Assembly (NCBI RefSeq): GCF_003028575.1
Contig: NZ_PYUD01000001.1
Location: 62,001-126,000, forward strand
Direction: 5' to 3'
Length of the DNA stretch: 64,000 nucleotides
From: Halomonas urumqiensis
GTDB taxonomy: Bacteria > Pseudomonadota > Gammaproteobacteria > Pseudomonadales > Halomonadaceae
Shown here one piece after another: positions 26,010-35,546 of this stretch. The position numbers and the translations under genes were made by a program. Every line of letters begins with the position of its first letter. The stretch's first letter is position 1. Under the pieces are notes generated by a model. It ran no database searches, had not been told where the DNA came from, and worked only from the letters and a program-made list of their open reading frames with translations.

Positions 26010-27443
26010 GTGTCAGATATTCCCATCGATGCCACCGTCGTCTCCGACGGCGCCTTCGCTACCTTGCCCTTGGCACCGGAACTGTTGGCCAACCTGTCGT
26101 CACTCGGCTTCGACACGATGACCACGATCCAGGCCGAGAGCCTGCCGCATATTCTCGCCGCACGTGATGTGATCGCCCAGGCCAAGACTGGCTCGGGCAA
26201 GACCGCCGCGTTCGGGCTCGGGCTGCTCTCGCGCCTCGAGCTTGCGAGCTTTCGGGTCCAGGCGCTGGTGTTATGTCCGACCCGTGAACTGGCCGACCAG
26301 GTGGCGGGTGAACTGCGTCGGCTGGCGCGCACCCTGCCTAACGTCAAGGTGCTGACGCTATGCGGCGGGGCGCCTTTCGGTCCACAACTGGCATCGCTTG
26401 CCCATGGTGCCCATGTGATCGTGGGTACCCCCGGGCGAGTGGAAGAACACCTGCGCAAGGGGACGCTCGAACTTTCCGGGATCACCACGCTGGTGCTCGA
26501 CGAGGCGGATCGGATGCTCGATATGGGCTTCGCGCCGAGCATCGAGGGGATCATTGCCGAGACACCGAGGTCGCGCCAGACCCTGCTGTTCAGCGCGACT
26601 GGCCTGCACGGCGCGGGCGCCGTGGGCTTGCGTGCGATTGCCGATGGGCTGATGCGCGATCCTGTGAGCGTGGAAGTGGCCGACACCCATGATGCCACCA
26701 CGATTGACCAGCGAATCTATCGGGTCGCCGACGACAGCACGCGCTTCGATGGGTTGCGCCGGCTGCTGCTACATTTTCGGCCAGAGTCCAGTGTGGTGTT
26801 CTGCAACACCCGTCGCGAGACCGATGAGGTGGCACAGGCACTTTGCCAGGCGGGCTTCAGCGCCGTGGCGTTGCATGGCGATCTCGAACAGGCAGACCGC
26901 GACCGATTGCTGGTCCTGTTCGCCAATCGCAGTGCCTCGATCCTGGTGGCCACCGACGTGGCGGCCAGGGGGCTGGATATCGCCGCGCTGGATGCGGTGT
27001 TCAATTACCGTATTGCCCGCGAACTCGAGGTGCATGTGCACCGCGTGGGGCGCACCGGGCGGGCAGGCGATGCCGGCCTGGCCTGCACCCTGGTGGGTGA
27101 CGATGAAACCTATCGTCTCGAGCGGCTCGCCGATTTTCTGGGCGAGCCGCTCGAGCAGGCGCCGCTGCCACCGCGCAGCGTGCTCGAGCGCTCGCCTCTT
27201 GAACCGCCGATGGCGACGTTGCAGATTGGTGGTGGCAAGAAGCACAAACTGCGGCCGGGCGATATCCTGGGCGCATTGACCGGCGAGGCAGGGCTCGGCG
27301 CAGACCAGGTCGGCAAGATCAAGGTACTTGATCGCAGCGCCTATGTGGCCGTGCGACGGGAGGTGGCCAGTATCGCCCTGGACCGACTGGCCAATGGCAA
27401 GCTGAAGGGGCGCTCGTTTCGCGCCCGGCGCATCAGCCGCTGA
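26010..27443 (+). CDS. dbpA: DEAD-box ATP-dependent RNA helicase DbpA
   Basis: The 477-aa product is called from GTG 26010, nine bases after CAGGAAA; the frame extends upstream to 25857 but without family similarity. Helicase motifs are complete: AKTGSGKT, PTRELADQV, GTPGRVEEHL, LDEADRMLDMG and SATGLHG, then domain 2 with STSILVATDVAARGLDI-like (here SASILVATDVAARGLD) and HRVGRTGRAG. The C-terminal domain (LRPGDILGALTGEAGLGADQ, GKIKVLDRSAYVAV) is the DbpA RNA-binding module that recognises hairpin 92 of 23S rRNA. It helps late 50S ribosome assembly. It lies 17 bp upstream of the RIO kinase gene, probably one transcript. Confidence 0.95.
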   Translation: MSDIPIDATVVSDGAFATLPLAPELLANLSSLGFDTMTTIQAESLPHILAARDVIAQAKTGSGKTAAFGLGLLSRLELASFRVQALVLCPTRELADQVAGELRRLARTLPNVKVLTLCGGAPFGPQLASLAHGAHVIVGTPGRVEEHLRKGTLELSGITTLVLDEADRMLDMGFAPSIEGIIAETPRSRQTLLFSATGLHGAGAVGLRAIADGLMRDPVSVEVADTHDATTIDQRIYRVADDSTRFDGLRRLLLHFRPESSVVFCNTRRETDEVAQALCQAGFSAVALHGDLEQADRDRLLVLFANRSASILVATDVAARGLDIAALDAVFNYRIARELEVHVHRVGRTGRAGDAGLACTLVGDDETYRLERLADFLGEPLEQAPLPPRSVLERSPLEPPMATLQIGGGKKHKLRPGDILGALTGEAGLGADQVGKIKVLDRSAYVAVRREVASIALDRLANGKLKGRSFRARRISR

Positions 27444-27460
27444 TACAGGCAGGAGGAGCC

Positions 27461-28330
27461 TTGAAGATACCCAAGCGTTTGCAGCCACTGGTGGATGACG
27501 GCTTGATCGATGCCGTCGAGAGCCAGTTGATGAGTGGCAAGGAGGCCCAGGTCTACGTGGTGCGCTGCGGTGACGAGCGGCGTTGTGCCAAGGTCTTCAA
27601 GGAGGCCAAGCAGCGCAGCTTCAAGCAGGCCGTGCAGTACCAGGAAGGGCGCCGCGAGCGCAATAGCCGCCGTTCGCGGGCCATGGCCAAGAAGACACGC
27701 TATGGTCAGAAGGAGCAGGAGCAGGCCTGGCTGAACGCCGAAGTGGATGCGCTCTACCGGCTGGCGGCGGCCGATGTGCGAGTACCCAAGCCCTATGGGT
27801 TCGTCGATGGCGTGCTGTTGATGGAAATGATCGACGATGGAGAAGGCTTCGCCGCCCCGCGCCTCGATGACGTGACCCTGACCGCCGAACAGGCGCGTGA
27901 GTACTATGCCAAGGTGATCGCCGATGTGGTGCGCATGCTGTGCGCCGGCCTGGTGCATGGCGACCTCTCCGAGTTCAACGTGCTGCTGGCCTCGGAGGGC
28001 CCGGTGATCATCGACCTGCCCCAGGCGGTGGATGCGGCCGGCAACAACAGTGCCGAGATGATGCTCGAGCGCGACGTCAACAACATGCGCGCCTGGTTCG
28101 GTCGCTTCGCACCGGAACTGCTCGAGACCGATTACGCCAAGGAGATCTGGGCGCTGTACGAGGCCGGCGAGTTGTACCCGGAGAGCCGCCTGACCGGCTG
28201 CTTTGCCCATGATACATCGGCGGTCGATATGGATGACCTGATGAGTGTCATCGACGATATCCGTGAGGAAGAAGCCGAGCGCCAGGCGTTACTTGAGCTT
28301 GATGACGACAGGAACAGCAGCGAACGTTAG
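27461..28330 (+). CDS. RIO1-type protein serine kinase
   Basis: The 289-aa product starts at TTG 27461, placed by the strong AGGAGGAG four bases upstream. It contains the RIO fold: GKEAQVYVVRCG as the nucleotide loop, CAKVFKEA with the ATP-binding Lys, GLVHGDLSEFNVLL as the catalytic loop, and VIIDLPQAVD with the metal-binding Asp. The inserted basic segment (RRERNSRRSRAMAKKTRY) is common in bacterial members. Proteobacterial RIO proteins are poorly characterised and often follow dbpA-like or other RNA genes, as here. Confidence 0.92.
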   Translation: MKIPKRLQPLVDDGLIDAVESQLMSGKEAQVYVVRCGDERRCAKVFKEAKQRSFKQAVQYQEGRRERNSRRSRAMAKKTRYGQKEQEQAWLNAEVDALYRLAAADVRVPKPYGFVDGVLLMEMIDDGEGFAAPRLDDVTLTAEQAREYYAKVIADVVRMLCAGLVHGDLSEFNVLLASEGPVIIDLPQAVDAAGNNSAEMMLERDVNNMRAWFGRFAPELLETDYAKEIWALYEAGELYPESRLTGCFAHDTSAVDMDDLMSVIDDIREEEAERQALLELDDDRNSSER

Positions 28331-28370
28331 GTGGGATGGGCCAGGCGCCCGCACACCAAGGAGCTTGCCC

Positions 28371-29129
28371 ATGCGACTGCAACACGCCACCTGGCAGGAA
28401 GTGGAAGCCTATCTCGCGCACTCCCGGGGCATCATCGTGCCGATCGGCTCCACCGAGCAGCACGGCCCCAATGGTCTGGTGGGAACCGATGCGCTGTGCC
28501 CGGAATCGATTGCCTGGGCGCTGGGCGAGCAGCACGGCGTGCTTGTCGGGCCGACCCAGGCCATCGGCATGGCGCAGCATCACCTGGCCTTCCCCGGCAC
28601 CATCAGCCTGCGACCCAGCACACTGGTGGCGGTGCTGCGCGACACCATCGAGTCGCTGGCTCGCCATGGCTTCACCCATGTGTTCTTCATCAATGGCCAT
28701 GGCGGCAATATCGCCACCGTGAAGGCCGCCTTTGCCGAGGTCTACAGCGAACGCAGCCTGCGGGGATCGCATTCGGCAGAATCGCCGCTGGCGCTCGGCC
28801 TGTTCAACTGGTTCATGGGCCGGCGCGGACGGGAACTGGCGGCGAAACTCTACGCCGATGACGAGGGTTACCACGCTACCGCCTCGGAAGTGTCTCTCGC
28901 CTGGTACGCGGCGGGTACCGAAAAGCCGGTGGCGATGTCGCCGCGTGTAGCCCCCAACGGCAGTGCCGAGTGTGATGCCGAGACCTTCCGGCAGCGTTTT
29001 CCGGATGGCCGCATGGGTTCCGACCCCTCGCTTTCCAGTGCCCGGCATGGCGAGCGTTTTCTGGCGCTGGGCGTGGAAGATGCCTGGGAGGCCTACCAGG
29101 CGTTTCTGGGCGACACGCCCGCCGGCTGA
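28371..29129 (+). CDS. Creatininase family amidohydrolase
   Basis: The 252-aa product starts at ATG 28371 behind AAGGAG; a longer frame overlaps the kinase gene and is rejected. Family marks are IIVPIGSTEQHGPNGLVGTD (metal-binding Glu and His, residues about 19-38), HVFFINGHGGNIATVKAA and YHATASEVSLAWY. Creatininase-family enzymes are metal-dependent amidohydrolases that open cyclic amides; relatives act on creatinine or in pterin and riboflavin-like pathways. The substrate here is unknown. It is 40 bp downstream of the RIO kinase. Confidence 0.92.
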   Translation: MRLQHATWQEVEAYLAHSRGIIVPIGSTEQHGPNGLVGTDALCPESIAWALGEQHGVLVGPTQAIGMAQHHLAFPGTISLRPSTLVAVLRDTIESLARHGFTHVFFINGHGGNIATVKAAFAEVYSERSLRGSHSAESPLALGLFNWFMGRRGRELAAKLYADDEGYHATASEVSLAWYAAGTEKPVAMSPRVAPNGSAECDAETFRQRFPDGRMGSDPSLSSARHGERFLALGVEDAWEAYQAFLGDTPAG

Positions 29130-29178
29130 GCAGCCGGGCGGGTCGGCAGGGGTACAGCGGCAGGGTGTGCGCTTGTGC

Positions 29179-29910
29179 CTATTCAGGTTGCTCAGGCAGC
29201 TCGGCGTTGTGGAAGACGTTCTGCACGTCGTCCAGCTCGTTGAGCATGTCGAGGAATTTCTCGAACATCGCCACGTCGTCGCCTTCGATGGGCGTGGTGG
29301 TCTGCGGCACGAACTGAATCTCGTCGACCTCGAAATCGAGCTCGCCGTAGGCATCGATCAGCGCCTGCTTGGCCTTGGCATACTCGGTATGCGGGGCGAA
29401 GACGGTCAGCAGGCCATCCTCGTTCTCGATGTCGGTGACATCCACGTCGGCTTCCATCAGCGCTTCCAGCACCCCTTCCTCATCCTCGCTTGTGAAAGCC
29501 AGAATCGCGCAGTGGTCGAACATGTGGCTGACGCTGCCGGGGGTGCCGATCTTGCATTTGGTCTTGGTGAAGCAGGCGCGCACGTCGCCGAAGGTGCGGT
29601 TTGGATTGTCGGTCAGGCAATCGATGATGACCATGCAGTTGCCCGGACCGAAGCCTTCGTAGCGTGCCGCCGAGAAGTCTTCCCCTCCCACGCCGCTGGC
29701 CTTGTCCAGTGCCTTGTCGATGACATGGCTTGGCACCTGGTCCTTCTTGGCGCGTTCGATCAGGCCGCGCAGGCTGAGGTTGCCGGCGGGGTCGGTGCCG
29801 CCTTGCTTGGCGACCACGTAGATCTCGCGGCCATACTTGCTGTAGACCTTGGTCTTGGCGGCGGCCGTCTTGGCCATGGATTCCTTGCGGTTCTGGAAGG
29901 CCCTACCCAT
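29179..29910 (-). CDS. YebC/PmpR family transcriptional/translation regulator (YeeN type)
   Basis: The 243-aa product starts at ATG 29910 behind AGGA, giving [19 protein letters not shown]. That start is typical of the YeeN branch rather than YebC (MAGHSKWANI). Further family segments are [36 protein letters not shown] and [22 protein letters not shown] (here [19 protein letters not shown]). The upstream frame to 30048 lacks similarity and is not included. YebC proteins were long called DNA-binding regulators; recent work links them to translation of proline stretches. Confidence 0.93.
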   Translation of the reverse strand: MGRAFQNRKESMAKTAAAKTKVYSKYGREIYVVAKQGGTDPAGNLSLRGLIERAKKDQVPSHVIDKALDKASGVGGEDFSAARYEGFGPGNCMVIIDCLTDNPNRTFGDVRACFTKTKCKIGTPGSVSHMFDHCAILAFTSEDEEGVLEALMEADVDVTDIENEDGLLTVFAPHTEYAKAKQALIDAYGELDFEVDEIQFVPQTTTPIEGDDVAMFEKFLDMLNELDDVQNVFHNAELPEQPE

Positions 29911-30081
29911 ATCATTGTCCTGTTGCGTGCTGAACGAGGCTGGATTCTGTGACCGGGATTCTACGAAATGGGGCCGGAGGCGAACAGGGATATTTTGTCG
30001 GATGGCAAGGGCGCTCAGGGCTACACTGCCGTGAGAACCATGTCGCATTGCTCACAGACCCACGGAACGTCAGGAGCCTGA

Positions 30082-31269
30082 ATGGATCATCATGCCTATC
30101 GCCGAGCATTGTCCGGGTCGTTGCAGGGGGCGGAGCTGCCGTTTCCTGTTGGCGAGTTCACCATGCGCCTTTCCCGGGTGCGCGCCGTCATGCAGGCCAC
30201 CGGTCTCGACGCGTTGCTGTTGACCGACCCTGCCGACATCTTCTATCTCACCGGTTACCACACCTTCGAGGTGTCGGTGCATACCTGCCTGGTGGTGTCG
30301 AACGACCGCCTGGTGCTGCAGGTGCCGTCGATCGAGACCGGGCCTGCGGTGGTCACCGCGGCGGTCGATGAAATTCTCGGCTACCGCTGGGAAGGCATCG
30401 ACGAGGTGATCGCACCGCTGGCGGATACCCTGGCGTCTTATCGACACATCGGCCTGGATATCTACGGCGCTGGCTTGCGCCATGCGGTGATTCGCGAACT
30501 GCAGGCGCGGCTGGGTGCCGAGCGCTTTGATGACGGGGGCGGTGCGCTGCTGGACGGCATTCGTATCGTCAAGACACCCGCCGAGCTCGATTGCCTGCGC
30601 GAGAGTGCCCGGATCACCTCGGAGGGCCTGCGTGCCGCCGAGGCGATCATCGCCCCGGGGATCACCGACAACGACGTGGCCGCGGAAGGGGCGAGGGCAC
30701 TGCTGGCGGCGGGCAGCGAATTCATGAGCCTGCAACCCATCGTCACCACCGGCCAGCGCATCAGCATCATCCATGTCAATCACAAGCGCACGGTGATCGA
30801 GCGCGATGACCCGGTGTTTCTGGAATTCGGCTCCGCCTACCAGCGCTACACCGCACCCATGATGCGCACCGCGGTGGCTGGCCGCGCCAGCGACGAGATG
30901 CAGCGCGTGCGTGATATATGCCGCGCACTCTACGAGACGCTGGTCGACGAGATGCGCCCGGGCAACACCTTCGATGCCGCCGCCAGGGCCGCCAATGCCG
31001 TGCTTGCACCCCATGCCAGCGGCATCTTTCATTCCGGTGTGTTCGGCTATGCCGTGGGTGCCCAGTTCCCGCCAAGCTGGGTGGAGGGCACCGGCTTCAT
31101 CGCCCAGGGCCAGCGGCGTGAGTTCGAGGCCGACATGGTCTTCCATCTGCCGCTGTGTCTGCGCCTGCCCGGCCAGTGGGGTATCGGGATCAGCGACACG
31201 GTGCGAGTCACTCCCGATGGCGGGGAGCCACTCACCGATAATGACTGGCAGCTCAACGAGCGCCAGTGA
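30082..31269 (+). CDS. M24-family 'pita-bread' protein, apparently metal-free
   Basis: The 395-aa product has a creatinase N-domain (LSRVRAVMQATGLDALLLTD, ADIFYLTGYHTF) and a C-terminal pita-bread domain (CLRESARITSEGLRAAEAII). The five metal ligands of M24 peptidases look lost: the Asp pair is replaced in FLEFGSAYQRYTAPMMRT, the His site reads HSGVFGYAVG, and the two Glu sites read HLPLCLRL and GIGISDTVRV. Metal-free members include creatinase and ectoine hydrolase (DoeA/EutD), so it may be a small-molecule hydrolase rather than a peptidase. It overlaps the next gene by 4 bases. Confidence 0.87.
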   Translation: MDHHAYRRALSGSLQGAELPFPVGEFTMRLSRVRAVMQATGLDALLLTDPADIFYLTGYHTFEVSVHTCLVVSNDRLVLQVPSIETGPAVVTAAVDEILGYRWEGIDEVIAPLADTLASYRHIGLDIYGAGLRHAVIRELQARLGAERFDDGGGALLDGIRIVKTPAELDCLRESARITSEGLRAAEAIIAPGITDNDVAAEGARALLAAGSEFMSLQPIVTTGQRISIIHVNHKRTVIERDDPVFLEFGSAYQRYTAPMMRTAVAGRASDEMQRVRDICRALYETLVDEMRPGNTFDAAARAANAVLAPHASGIFHSGVFGYAVGAQFPPSWVEGTGFIAQGQRREFEADMVFHLPLCLRLPGQWGIGISDTVRVTPDGGEPLTDNDWQLNERQ

Positions 31270-31955
31270 ATCGTATGGGGCAATCAGCAGAAGACAAGGA
31301 CTACCAGGGACTTCCCGCTGTCAGCCGTCATCAGACCCGCGGGGAAGAAACCGCCAATGCCGTGAGCCACGGGCTCGGGGTGTTGGCGGCCCTTGCGGGC
31401 ACGCCGTTTCTGATCGGCAGTGCCATGCGCCATGGCGATGCGCTGTTCGTGGCCGGGGTGAGCCTGTTCGCGCTGACGGCGATTCTGCTCTATTTCGCCT
31501 CGGCGCTCTATCATGCCCTGCCCAGGGGGCGCCTCAAGCATGTCTTTCGGGTGATCGAGCATTCGGCGATCTATCTGCTTATCGCCGGTTCCTATACCCC
31601 ATTCACGCTGGGCGTGCTGAGAGGCGCCATGGGGTGGTCATTGCTGGTGGCGGTATGGGGCCTGGCGACCTTGGGCGTGGCGCAGAAGACGCTGGGCAAG
31701 GTCTCGCATCCCTGGGTCTCGACGGGGCTCTATCTGGCCATGGGCTGGTTGATCGTGGTGGCGCTGGTGCCGCTGGTCGACCGCATGGCGATGGCCGGGT
31801 TGGTGTGGCTGGTGGCCGGAGGGCTGGCCTATACGGTAGGGGTGGTGTTCTTCATGCTCGATGAACGCCTGCGCTATGGCCATTTCGTCTGGCACCTGTT
31901 CGTGATGCTTGGCACCACCTGTCACTACTTCGCCATTCTCTGGTACGGGCGATGA
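31266..31955 (+). CDS. Hemolysin III/TrhA family membrane protein
   Basis: The 229-aa product is called from GTG 31266, which overlaps the previous stop; ATG 31275 is an alternative. It shows the PAQR/TrhA pattern with seven helices: RGEETANAVSHGLGVLAALA, LYFASALYHALPRGRLKHVF, HSAIYLLIAGSYTPF and the C-terminal HLFVMLGTTCHYFAILWY. Conserved Ser/His/Asp-type residues of the zinc-dependent lipid-hydrolase fold are present. TrhA proteins influence membrane-lipid homeostasis; haemolysis is not established for most members. Confidence 0.93.
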   Translation: MNRMGQSAEDKDYQGLPAVSRHQTRGEETANAVSHGLGVLAALAGTPFLIGSAMRHGDALFVAGVSLFALTAILLYFASALYHALPRGRLKHVFRVIEHSAIYLLIAGSYTPFTLGVLRGAMGWSLLVAVWGLATLGVAQKTLGKVSHPWVSTGLYLAMGWLIVVALVPLVDRMAMAGLVWLVAGGLAYTVGVVFFMLDERLRYGHFVWHLFVMLGTTCHYFAILWYGR

Positions 31956-32059
31956 CCCCAAGCCCATCCGATTCCTGGCACTCCTTTCTTTTCTGGGCGT
32001 TCCTTTTTTTCCTCGGCGCTCCTTTCCAGAGAAGGAGGGATGCCAATGCGCTGGTGAGA

Positions 32060-32131
32060 TAACTGTATACAGTTAAATGGCGTCAATTTAATGGGTGGAT
32101 TGGCGAAAGTGTTGCTGCTATTTTGTATACA
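32060..32131 (+). promoter_or_regulatory. Two TGTATACA palindromes exactly 60 bp apart upstream of the xanthine permease
   Basis: The perfect 16-bp palindrome TAACTGTATACAGTTA lies at 32060-32075. Its core TGTATACA (32064-32071) recurs at 32124-32131 within TTTTGTATACATAAAA. Start-to-start distance is 60 bp, close to six helical turns. The second copy ends 23 bases before the permease start. They look like paired operators for a dimeric repressor, perhaps of the GntR family, which prefers TATAC-centred palindromes. The regulator is not in the window. Confidence 0.55.
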
Positions 32132-32154
32132 TAAAAACAGCAGCGAGCGTATCG

Positions 32155-33546
32155 ATGAGCACACCACAACACAGCCAATCCGTCTTCGATTTCCAGGGTC
32201 GGCCGCCACTGGCCAAGGCCTTGCCCCTTTCCTTGCAACACATCCTGGCGATGATCATGGGCACGGTGACCGTGCCGATCATCGTGGTGGGCGCGGTGGG
32301 CGGAAGCCTGGCCGAGCAGATGCTGCTGATCCAGGTTTCGCTGATCGCCGCTGGCATCTCCACGCTGGTTCAGCTCTATGGAGTGGGCCGCTTCGGTGCC
32401 AGGTTGCCGGCGATCTTCGGGGTGGGCTTCGCCTATGTGCCGACACTGGTGGCCGTGGGCGGCCAGTATGGTCTCGGTGGCATCCTGGGTGCCCAGGTCA
32501 TCGGCGGGTTCACGATGATCCTGGTGGGCCTTTTCATCACGCGTATCCGCCACCTGTTTCCCCCGGTGGTGGCTGGTATCGTGGTGCTGGTGATCGGGCT
32601 TTCGCTCTACGATATCGCCATTCACTACATGTCCGGCGGTATCGGTGAGAGCGACTATGGCAGCCCACTCAACTGGATGGTGGCGCTTGTCACCCTGGTC
32701 ACGGTACTCGCCGTCTCGCAGTTCGGTCGCGGCTTCGTGAAGCTGGCGGCGATCATCTGCGGCATCGCGGTGGGCTATGTGTTGTCACTGGGGCTTGGCA
32801 TGGTCGACTTCACCCCGGTGCATGAGGCCGGCTGGTTCAGTGCTCCGCGTGTCATGCCCTTCGCGCTGGAATTCCACCCCGCGGCGGTCCTGTCGGTGGT
32901 GATCATCTGCGTGGTCAATTCGGTGCAGACGATCGGTGATCTCTCCGCCACCACGGTCGGCGGCATGAACCGCGAACCCACCACGCGCGAACTGTTCGGT
33001 GGCTTGCTGGGCAATGGCGCGACCACCGCGATTGGTTCGCTGTTCGGCGCCATGCCAACCTCGTCCTACAGCCAGAACGTCGGCATCGTGGCGATGACCA
33101 AGGTCATCAGCCGCTACGTATTGGCACTGGCGGCGCTGTTCATGCTGGTCGCCGGGTTCATGCCCAAGTTCGGCGCCTTGATGACCACCATCCCTTATCC
33201 CGTGCTCGGTGGCGCTACCATCACGGTGTTCGGCATGATCACCATGACCGGTATCCAGTTGATCACCAAGGACGAGATGTCGTCGCGCAACATGACCATC
33301 GCCAGCCTTTCGCTGGCCCTGGCGATGGGCATCTACGCGGCACCCGAGTCGATCGAGGCATTCCCCGAGATGCTGCAACTGGTGGTGGGCGGCTCCCCCA
33401 TTGTGGTCGCCGCATTGGTGGCCTTCAGTCTCAACCTGGTGTTGCCACGCCGTTCACTGGCCGACGAGGCCGCCGAGCGCGAGCGGTTGGCGCAACGTAT
33501 GAACCACACGAACGCCGCCACGGATGCCGAGCCACGCGTGACCTGA
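32155..33546 (+). CDS. Uracil-xanthine permease family (NCS2/NAT) transporter, likely xanthine
   Basis: The 463-aa product starts at ATG 32155; the longer frame from 32095 reads through the operator region and is rejected. It has about 14 hydrophobic segments. NAT motifs include QHILAMIMGTVTVPIIVVGA at the front, FGVGFAYVPTLVAVGGQYG, and the signature SVQTIGDLSATTVGG with the NAT Gln. It also shows GAMPTSSYSQNVGIVAMTKV. It imports purine bases (xanthine, uric acid or uracil) with protons. It stands alone; guaBA and purL at other places complete purine supply. Confidence 0.92.
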   Translation: MSTPQHSQSVFDFQGRPPLAKALPLSLQHILAMIMGTVTVPIIVVGAVGGSLAEQMLLIQVSLIAAGISTLVQLYGVGRFGARLPAIFGVGFAYVPTLVAVGGQYGLGGILGAQVIGGFTMILVGLFITRIRHLFPPVVAGIVVLVIGLSLYDIAIHYMSGGIGESDYGSPLNWMVALVTLVTVLAVSQFGRGFVKLAAIICGIAVGYVLSLGLGMVDFTPVHEAGWFSAPRVMPFALEFHPAAVLSVVIICVVNSVQTIGDLSATTVGGMNREPTTRELFGGLLGNGATTAIGSLFGAMPTSSYSQNVGIVAMTKVISRYVLALAALFMLVAGFMPKFGALMTTIPYPVLGGATITVFGMITMTGIQLITKDEMSSRNMTIASLSLALAMGIYAAPESIEAFPEMLQLVVGGSPIVVAALVAFSLNLVLPRRSLADEAAERERLAQRMNHTNAATDAEPRVT

Positions 33547-33629
33547 GTTCACCGATAAGCCACGCTTGGCGATGATGGTGAGATACTATGCGTCTTTCTT
33601 CTCGCCCAGCGTGTCATCGGTGATCCGTC

Positions 33630-35495
33630 ATGTTCCGCTTCTTCGAAAATCTGGTGAACCCCTATCCGTCAGGCGAGCCCGAGACGCCGCCGAAGGGGCT
33701 GGTGCCGTTCATCCTGCACTTCTCGCGCCCGGTGTTGCCGCTGCTGGTGGTGATGTCGCTGCTCACCGCGCTGGTGTCGGCCACCGAGGTGGTGTTCTTC
33801 CACTACATGGGACAACTGGTCGACTGGCTGGCGGATGCCCAGCGTGAGGGGTTTCTCGCCGAGTATGGCTGGCGGCTGGCCGGCATGGCGGCGCTGGTGG
33901 TGGTGGCACTGCCATTGTTGACCCTGTTGCAGTCGCTGCTTACCCACCAGAGCATCTTCGGCAACTACCCGATGATCGGGCGCTGGCTGTCGCACCGCCA
34001 TATGCTCGGCCAGAGCATGGCGTTCTTTCAGGACGAATTTGCCGGACGCGTTTCCCAGAAGGTGATGCAGACGGCGCTGGCGATTCGCGAGACAGTGACC
34101 AAGCTGATGGACTTGATGGTCTACGTCATGGTCTATCTCGCTGGCGCCCTGCTGTTGATGGGCCAGGCCGAGCCATGGTTGATGTTGCCGCTTGTGCTGT
34201 GGCTTGCCGGCTACATCGCACTAATGTGGGTGTTTGTGCCACGCCTGCGCCGGGTTTCCATGGCCCAGGCCGATGCCCGGGCACGCATGACCGGGCGCAT
34301 CGTCGACAGCTACAGCAATATCCAGACCATCAAGCTGTTCGCCGATACCCAGCGCGAGCAGGCCTATGCGCGCGATGCAATGGAAGGGTTCATGGTCACC
34401 GTACATCGCCAGATGCGCCTGGCCACGCTGCTGTCCTTCTGCCTGACGCTGCTCAACTCGCTGCTGCTGGCCGGGGTCGCGGCCATGGCGGTCGGCGCCT
34501 GGTATTTCGAGGCGGTGTCGCTTGGGGTGATTGCGGTGGCCATCGCGCTGGTGATGCGCATTCGCTTCATGTCCAACTGGATTCTCTGGGAGGTGGCGAG
34601 TCTGTTCGAGAACATCGGTACCGTGCAGGACGGCATCAACACCATCGCGCGTGAACCGGCGGTCAAGGATCGCCCTCATGCGGGTGAACTCAACGTGCCG
34701 CATGGCGAGATCCGCTTAGAGGCGCTGCGATTCGGCTATGGCGCGGTGGATGGCGAGGGTGCCGCGGTGTTCGACGGTCTCGACCTGACCATTCGTCCCG
34801 GTGAGAAAGTCGGCCTGATAGGGCGCTCCGGGGCCGGCAAGTCGACGCTTGCCAACCTGCTGCTGCGCTTCTACGACCTGCAGGGTGGGCGGATCATCAT
34901 CGACGGCCAGGACATCGCCGAGGTCACCCAGGCGTCGTTGCGTCGGCAGATTGGCATGGTGACCCAGGACACCTCGCTGCTGCATCGCTCGGTGCGCGAG
35001 AACATCCGCTACGGCACGCCGGAGGCAAGCGAAGCCGAGGTGCTTGAGGCGGTGCGCCAGGCTCATGCCGACAGCTTCATCGATGAGTTGGTCGATCTCG
35101 AGGGACGACGCGGGCTCGACGCCCATGTCGGTGAACGTGGCGTCAAGCTTTCCGGTGGCCAGCGTCAGCGCATCGCCATCGCCCGAGTGCTGCTCAAGAA
35201 TGCGCCGATCCTGGTGCTGGACGAGGCGACCTCGGCGCTGGATTCCGAGGTGGAAGCGGCGATCCAGGAGCAGCTCTACACCCTGATGGAAGGCAAGTCG
35301 GTGATCGCCATCGCCCACCGGCTCTCGACCATCGCCATGCTCGACCGGTTGGTGGTGATCGATGAAGGCCGCATCGTCGAAAGCGGCACCCACCAGGAAC
35401 TGCTGGCGCATGATGGTCTCTACGCCGCTCTGTGGCGCCGCCAGTCCGGCGGTTTCATCGGGGTCGAGCTCGAGGAAGAAACCGCACTTGAGTGA
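33630..35495 (+). CDS. ABC exporter, fused membrane and ATPase domains
   Basis: The 621-aa half-transporter has a transmembrane part (residues about 30-350) with a typical type-IV exporter fold (SHRHMLGQSMAFFQDEFAGR, GRIVDSYSNIQTIKLFADT). The ATPase part has Walker A GRSGAGKST, signature LSGGQRQR, Walker B ILVLDEATSALDS and H-loop AIAHRLST. It should act as a homodimer in the inner membrane. The substrate is unknown; MsbA-like lipid or multidrug export are both possible. It is monocistronic. Confidence 0.93.
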   Translation: MFRFFENLVNPYPSGEPETPPKGLVPFILHFSRPVLPLLVVMSLLTALVSATEVVFFHYMGQLVDWLADAQREGFLAEYGWRLAGMAALVVVALPLLTLLQSLLTHQSIFGNYPMIGRWLSHRHMLGQSMAFFQDEFAGRVSQKVMQTALAIRETVTKLMDLMVYVMVYLAGALLLMGQAEPWLMLPLVLWLAGYIALMWVFVPRLRRVSMAQADARARMTGRIVDSYSNIQTIKLFADTQREQAYARDAMEGFMVTVHRQMRLATLLSFCLTLLNSLLLAGVAAMAVGAWYFEAVSLGVIAVAIALVMRIRFMSNWILWEVASLFENIGTVQDGINTIAREPAVKDRPHAGELNVPHGEIRLEALRFGYGAVDGEGAAVFDGLDLTIRPGEKVGLIGRSGAGKSTLANLLLRFYDLQGGRIIIDGQDIAEVTQASLRRQIGMVTQDTSLLHRSVRENIRYGTPEASEAEVLEAVRQAHADSFIDELVDLEGRRGLDAHVGERGVKLSGGQRQRIAIARVLLKNAPILVLDEATSALDSEVEAAIQEQLYTLMEGKSVIAIAHRLSTIAMLDRLVVIDEGRIVESGTHQELLAHDGLYAALWRRQSGGFIGVELEEETALE

Positions 35496-35546
35496 CTGGC
35501 TGCAAGTTAGAGGGGCGCGCCGGGTAGCCCGGCCCTGCAAAAGGGG

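Noticed and set aside
32060..32075. TAACTGTATACAGTTA as an SOS box
   Set aside because: The LexA consensus needs CTGT and ACAG separated by eight bases. Here they are separated by two, unlike the true box at 40838.
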